From positions 1 to 64,000 of the forward strand of contig CAWIJO010000019.1 of the NCBI GenBank assembly GCA_963836355.1: a DNA stretch of 64,000 nucleotides. Reading direction: 5' to 3'. A program made the position numbers and the translations under genes. Origin of the DNA: Palsa-506 sp963836355 (GTDB taxonomy: Bacteria > Actinomycetota > Actinomycetes > Streptosporangiales > Streptosporangiaceae). Below are positions 1-8,697 of this stretch, one piece after another; position 1 is the stretch's first letter, and each line of letters begins with the position of its first letter. A model generated the notes under the pieces. That model was not told the origin of the DNA, did no database searches, and worked only from the letters and a program-made list of their open reading frames with translations.

Positions 1-1
1 G

Positions 2-70
2 GACGAGCTCGATGAGCTCATGGCCACCCTCGAGCCGCTCGCTACGCTGCTACTCGCTGCCCAGGACTAG
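2..70 (+). CDS. C-terminal end of a protein cut by the window edge
   Basis: An open frame runs from the window edge to a TAG stop at 68-70, giving a leucine/alanine-rich, acidic tail ending LLLAAQD. Third positions are mostly G or C, as in neighbouring genes. With only 22 codons no family can be recognised and it could be a chance frame. Confidence 0.3.
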   Translation, partial: DELDELMATLEPLATLLLAAQD

Positions 71-636
71 GACGAAGGCTCTGGTGGTTCAGTTCGGCTG
101 AACCGCGCCCGGCCAGATCGTGGTTCGCTTGGCTGACGCTCTGACGAGCCAGCGTCTCGAATGACTTTCCGAGCGACTCGGTGAACGGTTCGCTGATCAC
201 GATGCTTGGGCTCGATCGCCCTTGGTGGGTAGCGCACCTCCCGCTCTCGCGAGCGAGAGTTCACATCGACGTGTCGAGCAGAACCGTCACGATTGAGCGG
301 TCGGGCCGATCATAAGAACGCACGCGAACGAACCGGATAGAGGCCCCGGGAATGAGGCTGCGCAGCATGCGCGGAGATCCGGAACCGCCTTCGATCTGGG
401 CGGCAACCTGGATCGCCAGAGTGACTGTCGTTACCGCGCACGAACAGCTGTTCGGCTGGCGGCGGGGGGCAAACAAGCCTTGCTAGTTTGGCAAGCTTGC
501 GCTTGGCCGCCCATGCCAGCATCGCCGCTGCCCTGCGCTTTCACGCCGCCGCCCAGATCGCCCACTGCAAACGATCATGAGGTGCTGAACGGCTTTGGCC
601 GGCGCCCTGCCTCCTGCCCTGCCATGCTGCCGGCCG
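71..636. other. Gene-free stretch
   Basis: Short open frames occur on both strands but none has a convincing start, ribosome binding site or recognisable motif. GC content is a little lower than in the flanking genes, consistent with non-coding or decayed sequence. Nothing specific can be assigned. Confidence 0.4.
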
Positions 637-1281
637 TTACCGGCGGCTGAGGGTGACGTGGGTGACGCCGCTGGGGCTGTTCACGGCCTCAATCTGGAAA
701 CGTTCTTCGAGCCCCTCCAGACCGTCCCAGAGCCGTTCCCCGCGGCCCAGCACGATCGGCACCACGACAATGTGCGCGTAGTCGATCAGGCCGGCGGCCA
801 GGAATTCGCGGATGGTGGACGGGCCGCCGCCGATGCGGACATCCCCGCCCGCGGCAGCCTGGCGCGCCTGCACAAGCGCCTGAGCGGGGCTGGCGTCGAG
901 GAAGTCAAACGTGGTACCGCCGTTCATCTGGACGGCGGGCCGGGGATGGCGGGTGAGAACAAAGACCGGGGTGTGGAACGGCGGGTTGTCTCCCCACCAT
1001 CCGTTCCACTCCTGGTCCGGCCAGGGGCCATGGTGCGGGCCGAACTTGCCCCGCCCCATGATCTCAGCGCCGATGCCCGGGGCCCAGGCGCTGGCGAAAG
1101 CGTCGTCGATGCCGGTGCTGCCGCCGGGCTGGCCCTGCATGGCGCGGAAGGTACGAGTCGGGAAGAACCACTCGTGCAGCCGGGTTCCCGCATGCCCAAA
1201 CGGGGCATCCAGGCTTTGCCCCGCGCCGGTGCCGAACCCATCCAGCGACACCGAGAAGTTGTGCACCCGGACTTGCGACAC
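637..1281 (-). CDS. Dihydrofolate reductase / RibD C-terminal family protein
   Basis: The 214-residue protein begins MSQVRVHNFSVSLDG, the usual opening of the small RibD-C/DHFR-like reductase family. Later come MGRGKFGPHHGPW, a conserved VFVLTRHPRP strand, the nucleotide-binding GGDVRIGGGPS loop near residue 150, and IVVVPIVLGRGERLW. Members bind NADPH; their substrates are usually unknown and true folate activity should not be assumed. I chose the GTG start at 1281 because a perfect AGGAGG lies 5 bases upstream; an in-frame ATG further upstream lacks such a site. It is monocistronic. The fold assignment is secure, the substrate is not. Confidence 0.85.
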   Translation of the reverse strand: MSQVRVHNFSVSLDGFGTGAGQSLDAPFGHAGTRLHEWFFPTRTFRAMQGQPGGSTGIDDAFASAWAPGIGAEIMGRGKFGPHHGPWPDQEWNGWWGDNPPFHTPVFVLTRHPRPAVQMNGGTTFDFLDASPAQALVQARQAAAGGDVRIGGGPSTIREFLAAGLIDYAHIVVVPIVLGRGERLWDGLEGLEERFQIEAVNSPSGVTHVTLSRR

Positions 1282-1622
1282 GATGACCTCCTGACAGGTT
1301 GCTTTCACAGCGACCGGGGCCGGTTGCCGCGGCCCGCCACCAGTGAGGACGATCCGCTGGCCCAAAGTCATCGCCAGCGCCTGGCCGCTGAGCATCATAC
1401 CTGCGGATCACCAGGCGTTTCTGCTCACGGTGCGTAACCGGCCCTGGACTCAGATAAGGCGCGCATCGCCGCCGATCTGCGCGGGCAGCTGAGCGTAGCG
1501 CCGCCATCGCTGATGAGCGCGCAACCAGCTGATCTGCGCGCGTTCGACAGCTATCCAACGCCCGCACATGCGTGCTGGCAGGGCGTTAGCTGTACTAGTC
1601 GATGAGCTTACGGACAGAAGTC

Positions 1623-1638
1623 TCCCAGCCGGCTGGGA
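1623..1638 (-). terminator. Possible terminator after the FKBP gene
   Basis: A perfect 16-base palindrome (TCCCAGCC/GGCTGGGA) lies 6 bases beyond the FKBP stop codon. It could form a short GC hairpin but has no U-tract, as is common for actinobacterial terminators. Evidence is limited to symmetry and position. Confidence 0.35.
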
Positions 1639-1644
1639 AGCTCG

Positions 1645-2016
1645 TCAGATCGAGACCAGGTCACACACAAAGATGAGGGTCTCGCCCGGTGCGATCACGC
1701 GCCCGGCGCCCCGGTCCCCGTAGGCCAGACCCGGGGGAATGATCAGCTGGCGGCGGCCGCCGACCTTCATGCCCTGCACGCCCTGGTCCCAGCCGGCGAT
1801 GACCCGCCCAGCGCCGAGCTCGAACTGCAGCGGGTCGCCCCGGTCCCAGCTCTCGTCGAATTGCTCGCCTGTAGAGAACGCGACCCCGACATAGTGAACC
1901 TTGACCACGTCACCGGGGTTTGCCACGGGGCCATTGCCTTCCCAGATGTCGGTGATCTCCAGCTCGGCCGGCGGCTCGCCGCCGGGAAAGTCGATCTCAG
2001 GCTTGCCGACGCTCAT
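1645..2016 (-). CDS. FKBP-type peptidyl-prolyl cis-trans isomerase
   Basis: The 123-residue product is a single FKBP domain: VKVHYVGVAFSTGEQFDESWDRGDPLQFELG, then VIAGWDQGVQGMKVGGRR, then the IIPPGLAYGDRG loop and a final LIFVCDLVSI strand. These are the active-site residues of small FKBPs that catalyse cis-trans isomerisation of peptidyl-proline bonds. There is no signal peptide, so it should be cytoplasmic. ATG at 2016 is preferred over longer frames because the domain's normal acidic N-terminus (PEIDFPGGEPP) starts right after it and the upstream extension is compositionally odd. The upstream neighbour is a transposon remnant, so the native promoter region may be disturbed. Confidence 0.92.
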   Translation of the reverse strand: MSVGKPEIDFPGGEPPAELEITDIWEGNGPVANPGDVVKVHYVGVAFSTGEQFDESWDRGDPLQFELGAGRVIAGWDQGVQGMKVGGRRQLIIPPGLAYGDRGAGRVIAPGETLIFVCDLVSI

Positions 2017-2221
2017 ACTCGCCTCTCTCTGTAGCTCTCGGCCGGAGCGCGCTGGTCCCAGCCAGGCAGCCATGCGCCGCATTCTGGGCGAGGCCTCTCC
2101 GTCTCGCGCAAGGTTATGCCGCCCAGGGTCCGCACCGTCCGCAACCTTAGGAAGCCAGGTCCCAGGTCCCCGCACATGCCCGGGCAGCCCACCCGGGCGG
2201 CAGTTCTGAGCTGTGTCAACG

Positions 2222-2567
2222 ATCTTGGACAGTTTTCTTGGCTTGTTGATCATGCAGCGGTCGCTGCGGCCTGGAATTCTGTGAGTACCTCAAAGGGCGG
2301 GCGGTAGCCGAGGCCGAGTGCAGCCGCTGGCGGTTGCAGGAGACCTCGATGTAGTTAGCAATAGCGAACCTGGCGTGGGCCCGGCCAGGGAATGACTGCC
2401 GGTAATACATCTCGTTTCAGCGCGCTGAAGAAGCTTTCGGCGGCGGCGTTGTGCCAGCACACCCCGGTCCGCCCGGTGCTGGTGCGGATGCCAAGTGCCT
2501 GGCAGAACCGAGCGAATTCCTCCAGAGGGATATCGTCCGCGTGCAGTTCGTGGACCCAAACTGAGAC
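2222..2567 (-). pseudogene. IS3-family transposase (OrfB) C-terminal remnant
   Basis: Conceptual translation on the minus strand, switching frames, gives the end of an IS3-type integrase: TGRTG near 2480, then AAAESFF, then a YYRQ...ARFAIANYIE...NRQRLHSA block around 2340-2410. This matches the catalytic-glutamate and C-terminal region of OrfB proteins. At least two frame changes are needed and the N-terminal two-thirds is missing, so it is dead. Its upstream edge coincides with the left end of the IS982-like element. Confidence 0.7.
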
Positions 2568-2568
2568 C

Positions 2569-3559
2569 TAAGGCGCGTTATGTGGGTTGATCCCGGCGTC
2601 ACCTTGATCACGTAGCGGCCCCTGCGACAGACAAGTAATCGACCAAGATCCTTGTCCCCGCAGAGGCCATTGCCCATGTTGCCGACAGAAGACCTGTTCG
2701 TCTACATCTACGTGCTGATCGATGACCTGATCACCGCCGGGTCCGTTACTGTCCCGCCGCGGCCCGGGCCGGCACCTGGCTGCAGCGACGCCGAGCTGCT
2801 GACCATCGCCACGGCGCGCCACGTGCTGGGACGCCGTAGCGAGGCCGGGTTCCTGGCCGAGGTGGCGCGCGACTGGGCGCACCTGTTCCCGCGGCTGCCG
2901 CACCAGAGTGAGGCTAACCGGCGGATCCGCTGGCTGTGGGGCGCGTTCGAGCAGCTGCGCGGGTACCTGGCAGCGCAGCTGCCCGAGGATGACTGCCAGC
3001 AAGTTGATACCAGCGCGCTGCCGGTCAGGCACGCCTCCCGGGTCCGCGGCCCCGATTCCTGGACCGGCCCTGACGGGCTGCATGCCCGGTTCGGCCGTGA
3101 TGCCGCGCACGCCGAATGGTTCTACGGGTTCCGCCTGGCCATCCGGACTGACCTGGGCAGCCGCATCGTCCGCGCCTGGGCCATCGTGCCCGCCGCTCAA
3201 CGAGCGTGACGTGGCCAGCGACCTGCTGGAAGCCGACCTGCCGCCCCGCGACCTGCTCCTGGACAAGGGATTCACCGGCAAGGACTTCGCCGCCGGCCAG
3301 GCCGGCGCGGCACCGCCGTGCTTATCCGCTGGCAAGGCCAGCGCCACCGAATGCCGCCGATCCTGCGGAAGATCATCGCCGAGTGGCGCAACCGGATCGA
3401 GACCACCTTCAAAGAGATCACCGACCAGATGGAACTAGCCCGCCACGGCGCGCACACCTTCTGGGGACTGCTCACCCGCACCGTCGCGATCATCGCCGCG
3501 CATACTCTTATGCGGGCATGCCTCGCCGGAGCGTAGATCAACGCACATAACGCGCCTAA
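2569..3559 (+). mobile_element. IS982-like insertion sequence with inverted ends and 4-bp flanking repeat
   Basis: The ends carry 22-base inverted repeats differing at one position: 2571-2592 and 3536-3557, both reading AGGCGCGTTATGTG then G or C then GTTGATC. GACC occurs immediately outside both ends, consistent with a target duplication. The 0.99-kb size and single central transposase frame fit IS982/IS5-like elements. Family naming rests on the transposase sequence and is less certain than the element boundaries. Confidence 0.75.
2676..3536 (+). pseudogene. IS982-like DDE transposase, frameshifted
   Basis: The first frame (MLPTEDLFVYIYVLIDDL ... SDAELLTIATARHVLGRR ... LFPRLPHQSEANRRIRWL) resembles the N-terminal half of IS982-type transposases. 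It includes a candidate first catalytic aspartate in the QVDTSALPV block. Near 3195 the homologous frame shifts (NERDVASDLLEADL ... LLLDKGFTGKDF), and near 3300 it shifts back (RKIIAEWRNRIETTFKEI), which should hold the catalytic glutamate. Two frame changes make it non-functional as read. The gene fills its insertion sequence almost end to end. Confidence 0.75.
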
Positions 3560-3891
3560 GACCACGGCCAGCGCATATGCGCAATCACCGAACGCGCGTT
3601 CGCGCAGATCAAAGAGTGTGGTCAGGGCGGGGTCGAACGGCCGGCCTTTCCGCTTTTCAGCCCCTGATATCCCTGCGGTGATGCCGTTCTGGGCGGAAAA
3701 TCGGGTGTGGCTGCTGTCCGGTGACGCCGGTTACTCCATGATCTTCGAGGTCGATTTTCAGCCGGGTGCCGGGAGCCAGCCGTGGGCCCTTCAGTGTCGC
3801 CTTGAGCACGAGGATCAGATTCCTCCAGTTGTCCCTGTGACTCCCGCGGGCAGCAGCCGCCTTGGATTCCGGTGACGGCAAGGAGGCCAGG
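3560..3891. other. Non-coding stretch ahead of the IS110 transposase
   Basis: No credible gene is seen. The right part, directly before the IS110 transposase, is where IS110-family elements usually carry their non-coding left end and bridge RNA gene; that role is inferred from position only. Just after the IS982-like end a short stretch could encode ITERAFAQIKE, reminiscent of another transposase tail, but it is too short to name. Confidence 0.4.
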
Positions 3892-4599
3892 ATGCTCACT
3901 GAGACGCAGGACAACGAAGAGATCATCGCGCGGGTCGCGGCGCTGGATATCGGCAAGGCCGAACTGGTGTGCTGCGTGCGGGTCCCGCATGAGGACCGGC
4001 CGGGGCGGCGGCTGCAGGAGGTGGAAATGCATTCCACGATGACCCGGTCGCTGCTTTCCATGGCCGACCACCTGCGCTGCCTGGGGGTGTCCCGGGTGGT
4101 GATGGAGGCAACGCTACTGGAAACCGGTGTTCTACCTGCTGGAGGCGGCCGGGTTCGACACCTGGCTGGTGAACGCCCGGGACGTCAAGCACCTGCCCGG
4201 GCGCCGCGCTGGACGGCAAGATCGAGGAGATGATCGCCCCTTTCGCCGCCGCGGCACAGCGCCTGGATGAGATCCCCGGCATCAACTCCATCGCCGCGTG
4301 CGTGATCCTGGCCGAGACCGGGATCGACATGCACCGGTTCCCCACCGCCGGGCACCTGGTCTCGTGGGCCAAGTTCGCCCCCGGAGTCAAGGAATCCGCC
4401 GGGAAGAAGAAGGGCAAGAACACCACCGGGCACGGCAACTCCTACCTGGCGCGGGTGCTCGGCAACGCCGCCGTCTCCGCGGCCGGACCGACACCTTCCT
4501 CGGAGAGCGGTACCGGCGCATCGCGCGCCTGCGCGGCAGAAAAAAAGCGGTGGTGGCCATCGGCCGGTCCATCCTGGTCATCATCTGGCACCTGCTCGC
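3892..4599 (+). pseudogene. IS110-family transposase, 5' exon part, decayed
   Basis: The N-terminus (RVAALDIGKAELVCCVRV) carries the first aspartate of the DEDD/RuvC-like catalytic domain, and VVMEAT follows. The frame then changes (VFYLLEAAGFDTWLVNARDV) and a segment of roughly 130 codons, normally holding the DKLDA region, is missing. The C-terminal half resumes with the helix-hairpin-helix LDEIPGINSIAACVILAETG and KKKGKNTTGHGNSYLARVLGNAA, then shifts again before IGRSILVIIWHLLA. At that point a group II intron interrupts it, and the remaining codons lie at 12737-12872. Inactive because of the deletion and frameshifts. Confidence 0.8.
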
Positions 4600-4989
4600 G
4601 TGCGCCACGAGGCGCTGTTGTTTCCGGATGGAGGTGAGAGACCGTCCATCTCCTTGCCGTCGCAGCGGCGGGGGTGAAGCTGGAGGCAGCCTGATCCGGG
4701 GGTCGCCGGGGAGGGCGGGAGCAGCCTCGACAAAGTCGCGTCGGCCCGGTACTGCCGGATGGGCCGGGCGCGGTGAGCGAGACGGGAAGGTATACGAGAG
4801 GAACCGGCTGCGTTACGCCTCTTAATGTGCCGCCAGCTCTAACCCGGCGGATATGGGCTGGTTTGCGGTGCGCACCCGCTTTTCATGACGGCGGGGAACT
4901 TCAGGCAAGGTCTGCGAGGCCGGACCTGAAGGCCATGGTGAATTGTCTGCGGCGTAGCCGTGGCGATGCCGCAGGGGTAGAGCCGGGTG

Positions 4990-5629
4990 GTGCGACACGA
5001 AGTCGCAGGTGTTGAGTGGGCTAGCTATTGGAGGTTCGGCACATGTCGAAGGTGTAGCTCCCGGTCAGTGTCCGAGAGACCTGTCCCCGCCCTGGCGTGC
5101 GCTGCGGGTAACGGCGGGGTGCGGAGCCCGGGGAAATGCCCGAGGCATCCCCGTTCCGTCCGGGGGTCACAGGCTAGGGGAAGGCCGGACGGGTGAACGC
5201 GAGTGAATCTCCGATGACGCCCCGTTAGGTGGCCTCCCCGCAGGCGGAATGGGTAGCGAGGGAGAAGGGACCGCCGCTGGAAGGCGGCAGGCGCCGAACG
5301 GGGTAAGCCCGGCCGGTCGGGAGCGCACCACCGCCCCGGGGTTCAGGCGAGCGCCCACCCCGGTCGCGTCTCGCGCCTGCGGAACGTGACAATCCCGATG
5401 AGGTCCAGGCCGGCGTGGCCTGGTAGGCCGACCGTGAGAAGAGCTCAATTCCTCAGCGGGCGCAGGATGACGCGAGAAGCGAAGGCCGGGACGCCGAAAG
5501 GCAACGGGAAACCGGCACCGGATGGCCGCAGCCCTCCTGCGGCGGTGCCGCATAACCGGCCGGATACGGGTCCTGATGGCCCGGCCTGAAAGGGCGCTGA
5601 CGCGCGTCAGGTGGGCCTGCGAAGGCAAG
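4990..5629 (+). ncRNA. Second group II intron 5' end and domain I-like RNA
   Basis: GTGCG at 4990 starts a second sequence with group II 5' architecture: hairpin GCGAC-ACGAA-GTCGC, then AGGTGTTGAGT, then GGGTGAACGCGAGTGAATC and CTCCGATGACG, which look like domain I elements. It runs about 640 bases up to the reverse-transcriptase start, a normal domain I-III length. It therefore looks like the RNA part of an intron that entered the one beginning at 4600. Only one domain V is seen downstream, so the nested intron may have lost its own 3' end. Structure is judged by eye. Confidence 0.55.
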
Positions 5630-6281
5630 ATGACGACGGCACCGGAACCGAGGGACAAGTTGGACGCCATGACGAGGCTGGCACGTGACCGAGGTCGCGG
5701 ACGGGCCGTGCCTGGTGAACGGACCGGAGGGCGAGCCTCCTGGACTGGGACGAGGTGGACTGGCGCCAGGCCGAGGAGGACGTACGGCGGCTGCGGCAGC
5801 GGATCTTCGCGGCATCGCGGGCAGGGGACCTGAAGAAGGTCCGCAACCTGCAGAAGCTGATGCTCCGCTCCCGCGCCAACGCGCTGGTGAGCGTGCGGCG
5901 GGTGACGGAGCTCAACGCTGGCCGCAAGACGGCGGGCGTCGACGGGCAAGATCGTGCTCGGCTCCCGGGAGAAGGCCGAAAGGGCCAGCTGGGCATCAGC
6001 ACGCGCGTCCCGCGTGGACGCCGAGGCCGGTCAGGCGCGTGTATATGCCCAAGAGCGAACGGAAAGCAGCGGCCGCATCGGGATCCCGGTGATCGCCGAC
6101 CGGGTGCTTCAGGCCCTGGCGTCGAGCGCGCTGGAGCCCGAGTGGGAGGCGCGGTTCGAGCCGAAGTCCTACGGCTTCCGGCCGGGCCGTGGCTGCCATG
6201 ACGCGATCGAGGCCATCTTCAACACCGTGAGCGGGCAGAACCCGCAGCGGCGGTGGATACTCGACGCAGACTTGGCAGGCG
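5630..6281 (+). pseudogene. Group II intron reverse transcriptase/maturase, part 1 of 3
   Basis: Starting at ATG 5630, several frames must be stitched together. They give an N-terminal block WRQAEEDVRRLRQRIFAA ... KVRNLQKLMLRS ... VRRVTELNAGRKTAGVDG, then RPVRRVYMPK, then IPVIADRVLQALASSALE and FEPKSYGFRPGRGCHDAI, and finally WILDADLAG. These are the N-terminal domain and RT blocks 1-3 of bacterial maturases. At least four frame changes show decay. Just after DADLA the frame is broken by the first serine-recombinase element; the next RT residues (FDEIDH) reappear at about 9451. Confidence 0.8.
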
Positions 6282-6326
6282 GCATTGAATCCATGGTCAC
6301 ACTGCTCCTTTGTTAATTGTGGCTGG

Positions 6327-8546
6327 TCAGAACAGCCCGTCTTGGGCTGCCGGGGGTTCGATACGCAGGCCTTTCCTGCGTCCGGTGCGGACGTGGACGG
6401 CGCGGAGCCGCCCGTCCTTGACACGTTGCATGATGGTCTGGCGGGAGACGCCGTAGGCGAGGGTGGCCTCCAGCATGGCCAGCCAGCCGTCGGGGGCGTC
6501 GTCGACGAACAGGGCGCGGATTTCGGGGGTGAGCCGGATCCGCCAGGGGGCGGCGGGGGTGAGCTGCTCGCCGCCGATGAACCCGTCGCTGAGCCAGCGG
6601 TGCAAGGTGGAGGGCGCCAGGCCTAGTTCGCGGGCGGCGTCGGCCACGGTGAGCAGCTCTCCTTCCTGGTTACCTGGGGTGTCCTGGTGGCGTGGGATGC
6701 CCCAGTAGTGCCGCAGGCCCTGGACTCTACCGGCGGTGTATGACAATCCGCGGGGGGTGCGGCGGTGCTGCCGGTTGAGGATCCACGCGATCTTGGCGTC
6801 GTCGTAGTGCACGGCGAGCCGGCGGACCAGGCTGATGGTGTCCTCGTCGGTGCGCAGCCGACGGGGCGGGGTGCGCTTGACCGGGATGGCCAGCTCGGTG
6901 ATCGCCCCGCCTTTCCACCGCAGGACCAGGCCGGCGTGCCCGCTGTCGTGATCGCGGTGCACGGTGATGTTCACCTCATCGAGCAGGGTGCGCAGCAGCT
7001 GCTTGCGGTCCTTGTCGCTGGTGGTGGGGGCGTCCCAGACGGCCTGCAGGTCATCGCCGAGGGCCAGGATCGCGGCGCGCTCGGCGGCGGTGAGCGTGGC
7101 GGGGCGGGCGGCCTGGCGGCGGGCCAGCTCGGCCTCGGCGGCGGCCAGTTCGGTGAGTGCCTTTTCCCAGGCGGCTTCCAGGCCGCGGGCGACCAGCCGG
7201 TTTTCCGGGTCGACCGCCTGGTAGCGGCGCTCGGCCCGGGCCGCGTGGTAGCGGGCCTGCTCGACCTGGCGCCGGTGCTGCTCAAGCGCGGCGTCGTGGC
7301 CCTGCTCGAGCTGCCGGGCCGCTTGCAGGCAGGCTTGCAGCGCCACCGGCTCCAGCGCGGCCAGGAACGCGCCGGTGACGGCGGCGTCGATGGCCACGCC
7401 GCCGACGCGCAGGTGCCGGGTGCCGCGGCCCTCGACCAGCTGGCCGGTGCCGGTGCAGTAGTAGCCCGGGGTGGCCTTGTGCTTGCCCTCGTAGTAGACG
7501 GCGAGCTTGCGGCCGCAGGTCCCGCAGGTGGCCAGGCCCTGCAGCAGCGCGCAGCCCTCGCGGACCGCGCCGGTGCCGGGCTGATGCGCGGACGGGCGGA
7601 TGTTATGGGCGATCTTTGCCTGGTTGGCCTGGTAGGTGTCCCAGTCGATGAAGCCCTCGTGGTGGTCTTTGATCAGCACCTCCCACTGGTCTTGGGGCAG
7701 CACGCGGCGCCGGACCCGGATGGTCCCGTCATCTCGGACCAGCCGCTGTTGCCGGCTGCGGCCGAAGGTGTACGCGCCGGCGTAGGCGGGGTGAGTCAGC
7801 ACGTTGTGCACCGCATGGTAGGTCGGCTCGGTCCAGATGATCTCAGATCCGCGGATGTAGGCGCCGGGCTGCAGCGGGAACTTCAGGCCCTGGTCGCGCA
7901 GCCACAGCCAGACCCCGCGCACCGACCCGCACGCCGCGAACTGTCCGAAGATCGCGGCGATGACACCGGTGACCGCCTCGTCGGGATGCATCAGGATCTC
8001 CCCGTCGGCCTCGCCCCAGACCAGGCCGACGGGCAGGCCGCGGCGCAGTTCGCCACGGGCGGCCTTGTTCCGGATCGCGCCGTCCAGCCGTGCCCGCAGG
8101 ATATGCAGCTCCATTTCGGACAGGGTCCCCTTCATCCCCAGAACCAGCCTGTCGTCGGCCAGCGCGGGATGATAGATGCCGTCGGCGTCGGCGATCAGGG
8201 TGTCGGTCATCCCGGCCAGCTCCAAAAGCCGGTACCAGTCGGCGTTGTTGCGGGCCAGCCGCGAGCACTCCAGGGACAGCACCATCCCGACCTGGCCCAT
8301 GCCGACCTGGGCGGCCAGCTGCGCGAACCCGGACCGGCCGGCCGCCGAGGCGCCGGAGACGCCCAGGTCCTCGTCGATCACCGTCACCGCGGTGCGGGGC
8401 CAGCCCAGCTCGCGGGCCCGGGAGACCAGGTCGTACTGGCGGGCGGTCGACTCACGGTTGCGTTCCACCTGCACCAGGGTTGACTGGCGGACGTAGATTA
8501 CGGCCGCTCTGGAGCGGTGCGAGGCGGTGACCTTCCATTCACTCAT
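6327..8546 (-). CDS. Large serine recombinase with C-terminal helix-turn-helix domains
   Basis: This 739-residue protein begins with a resolvase domain: AAVIYVRQSTLVQ has the nucleophilic serine at about residue 22, and LECSRLARNNADW and GTLSEMELHILRARLDG follow. A recombinase domain (HPAYAGAYTFGR), a zinc ribbon (CGTCGRKL ... YYCTG) and a long coiled coil come next, the layout of large serine integrases. Unusually, the C-terminus adds LLTVADAARELGLAPSTLHR at about 640-660 and a second motif, GVSRQTIMQRVKDGRL, both like MerR/excisionase-type winged helices. The gene overlaps the preceding small ORFs by a few bases, implying translational coupling. It appears intact and could still act. Confidence 0.9.
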   Translation of the reverse strand: MSEWKVTASHRSRAAVIYVRQSTLVQVERNRESTARQYDLVSRARELGWPRTAVTVIDEDLGVSGASAAGRSGFAQLAAQVGMGQVGMVLSLECSRLARNNADWYRLLELAGMTDTLIADADGIYHPALADDRLVLGMKGTLSEMELHILRARLDGAIRNKAARGELRRGLPVGLVWGEADGEILMHPDEAVTGVIAAIFGQFAACGSVRGVWLWLRDQGLKFPLQPGAYIRGSEIIWTEPTYHAVHNVLTHPAYAGAYTFGRSRQQRLVRDDGTIRVRRRVLPQDQWEVLIKDHHEGFIDWDTYQANQAKIAHNIRPSAHQPGTGAVREGCALLQGLATCGTCGRKLAVYYEGKHKATPGYYCTGTGQLVEGRGTRHLRVGGVAIDAAVTGAFLAALEPVALQACLQAARQLEQGHDAALEQHRRQVEQARYHAARAERRYQAVDPENRLVARGLEAAWEKALTELAAAEAELARRQAARPATLTAAERAAILALGDDLQAVWDAPTTSDKDRKQLLRTLLDEVNITVHRDHDSGHAGLVLRWKGGAITELAIPVKRTPPRRLRTDEDTISLVRRLAVHYDDAKIAWILNRQHRRTPRGLSYTAGRVQGLRHYWGIPRHQDTPGNQEGELLTVADAARELGLAPSTLHRWLSDGFIGGEQLTPAAPWRIRLTPEIRALFVDDAPDGWLAMLEATLAYGVSRQTIMQRVKDGRLRAVHVRTGRRKGLRIEPPAAQDGLF

Positions 8547-8697
8547 CCCCGGTCACCTCCGGCTGGCCCGCCCTGGCGATCAGGCCGGCCAGAGCCGTGA
8601 TCGCCGCCGTGACCTGCGATCCGGGGAGCTGGGCCAGCAGGTCCGGGGGTGGCGCCGGAACCTGGTCCGGCAGCAGACTGAGCTGGACAGGCTGCAC
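8539..8697 (-). CDS. Small 52-residue protein coupled to the recombinase
   Basis: GTG at 8697 is preceded by AGGAGG 5-6 bases upstream, and the ORF ends across the recombinase start (stop at 8539-8541, recombinase ATG at 8546). The product, MQPVQLSLLPDQV ... LIARAGQPEVTGDE, has a proline-rich front and a helical middle (SQVTAAITALAGLIARA). Third positions are almost all G or C in this frame, whereas the overlapping DUF5372-like frame loses that bias here, which favours this ORF as real. No family is recognised. Its place suggests an accessory to integration or control of the recombinase. Confidence 0.55.
   Translation of the reverse strand: MQPVQLSLLPDQVPAPPPDLLAQLPGSQVTAAITALAGLIARAGQPEVTGDE

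Noticed and set aside
4230..4637. Intact-looking 135-codon ORF considered as a separate gene
   Set aside because: It is the C-terminal half of the decayed IS110 transposase running out of frame into the intron, not an independent gene.
6765..8483. 572-codon plus-strand open frame opposite the first recombinase
   Set aside because: It is the mirror frame of a clear serine recombinase; its translation is low-complexity Gly/Ala/Gln-rich with no domain. High GC produces such long antisense frames.
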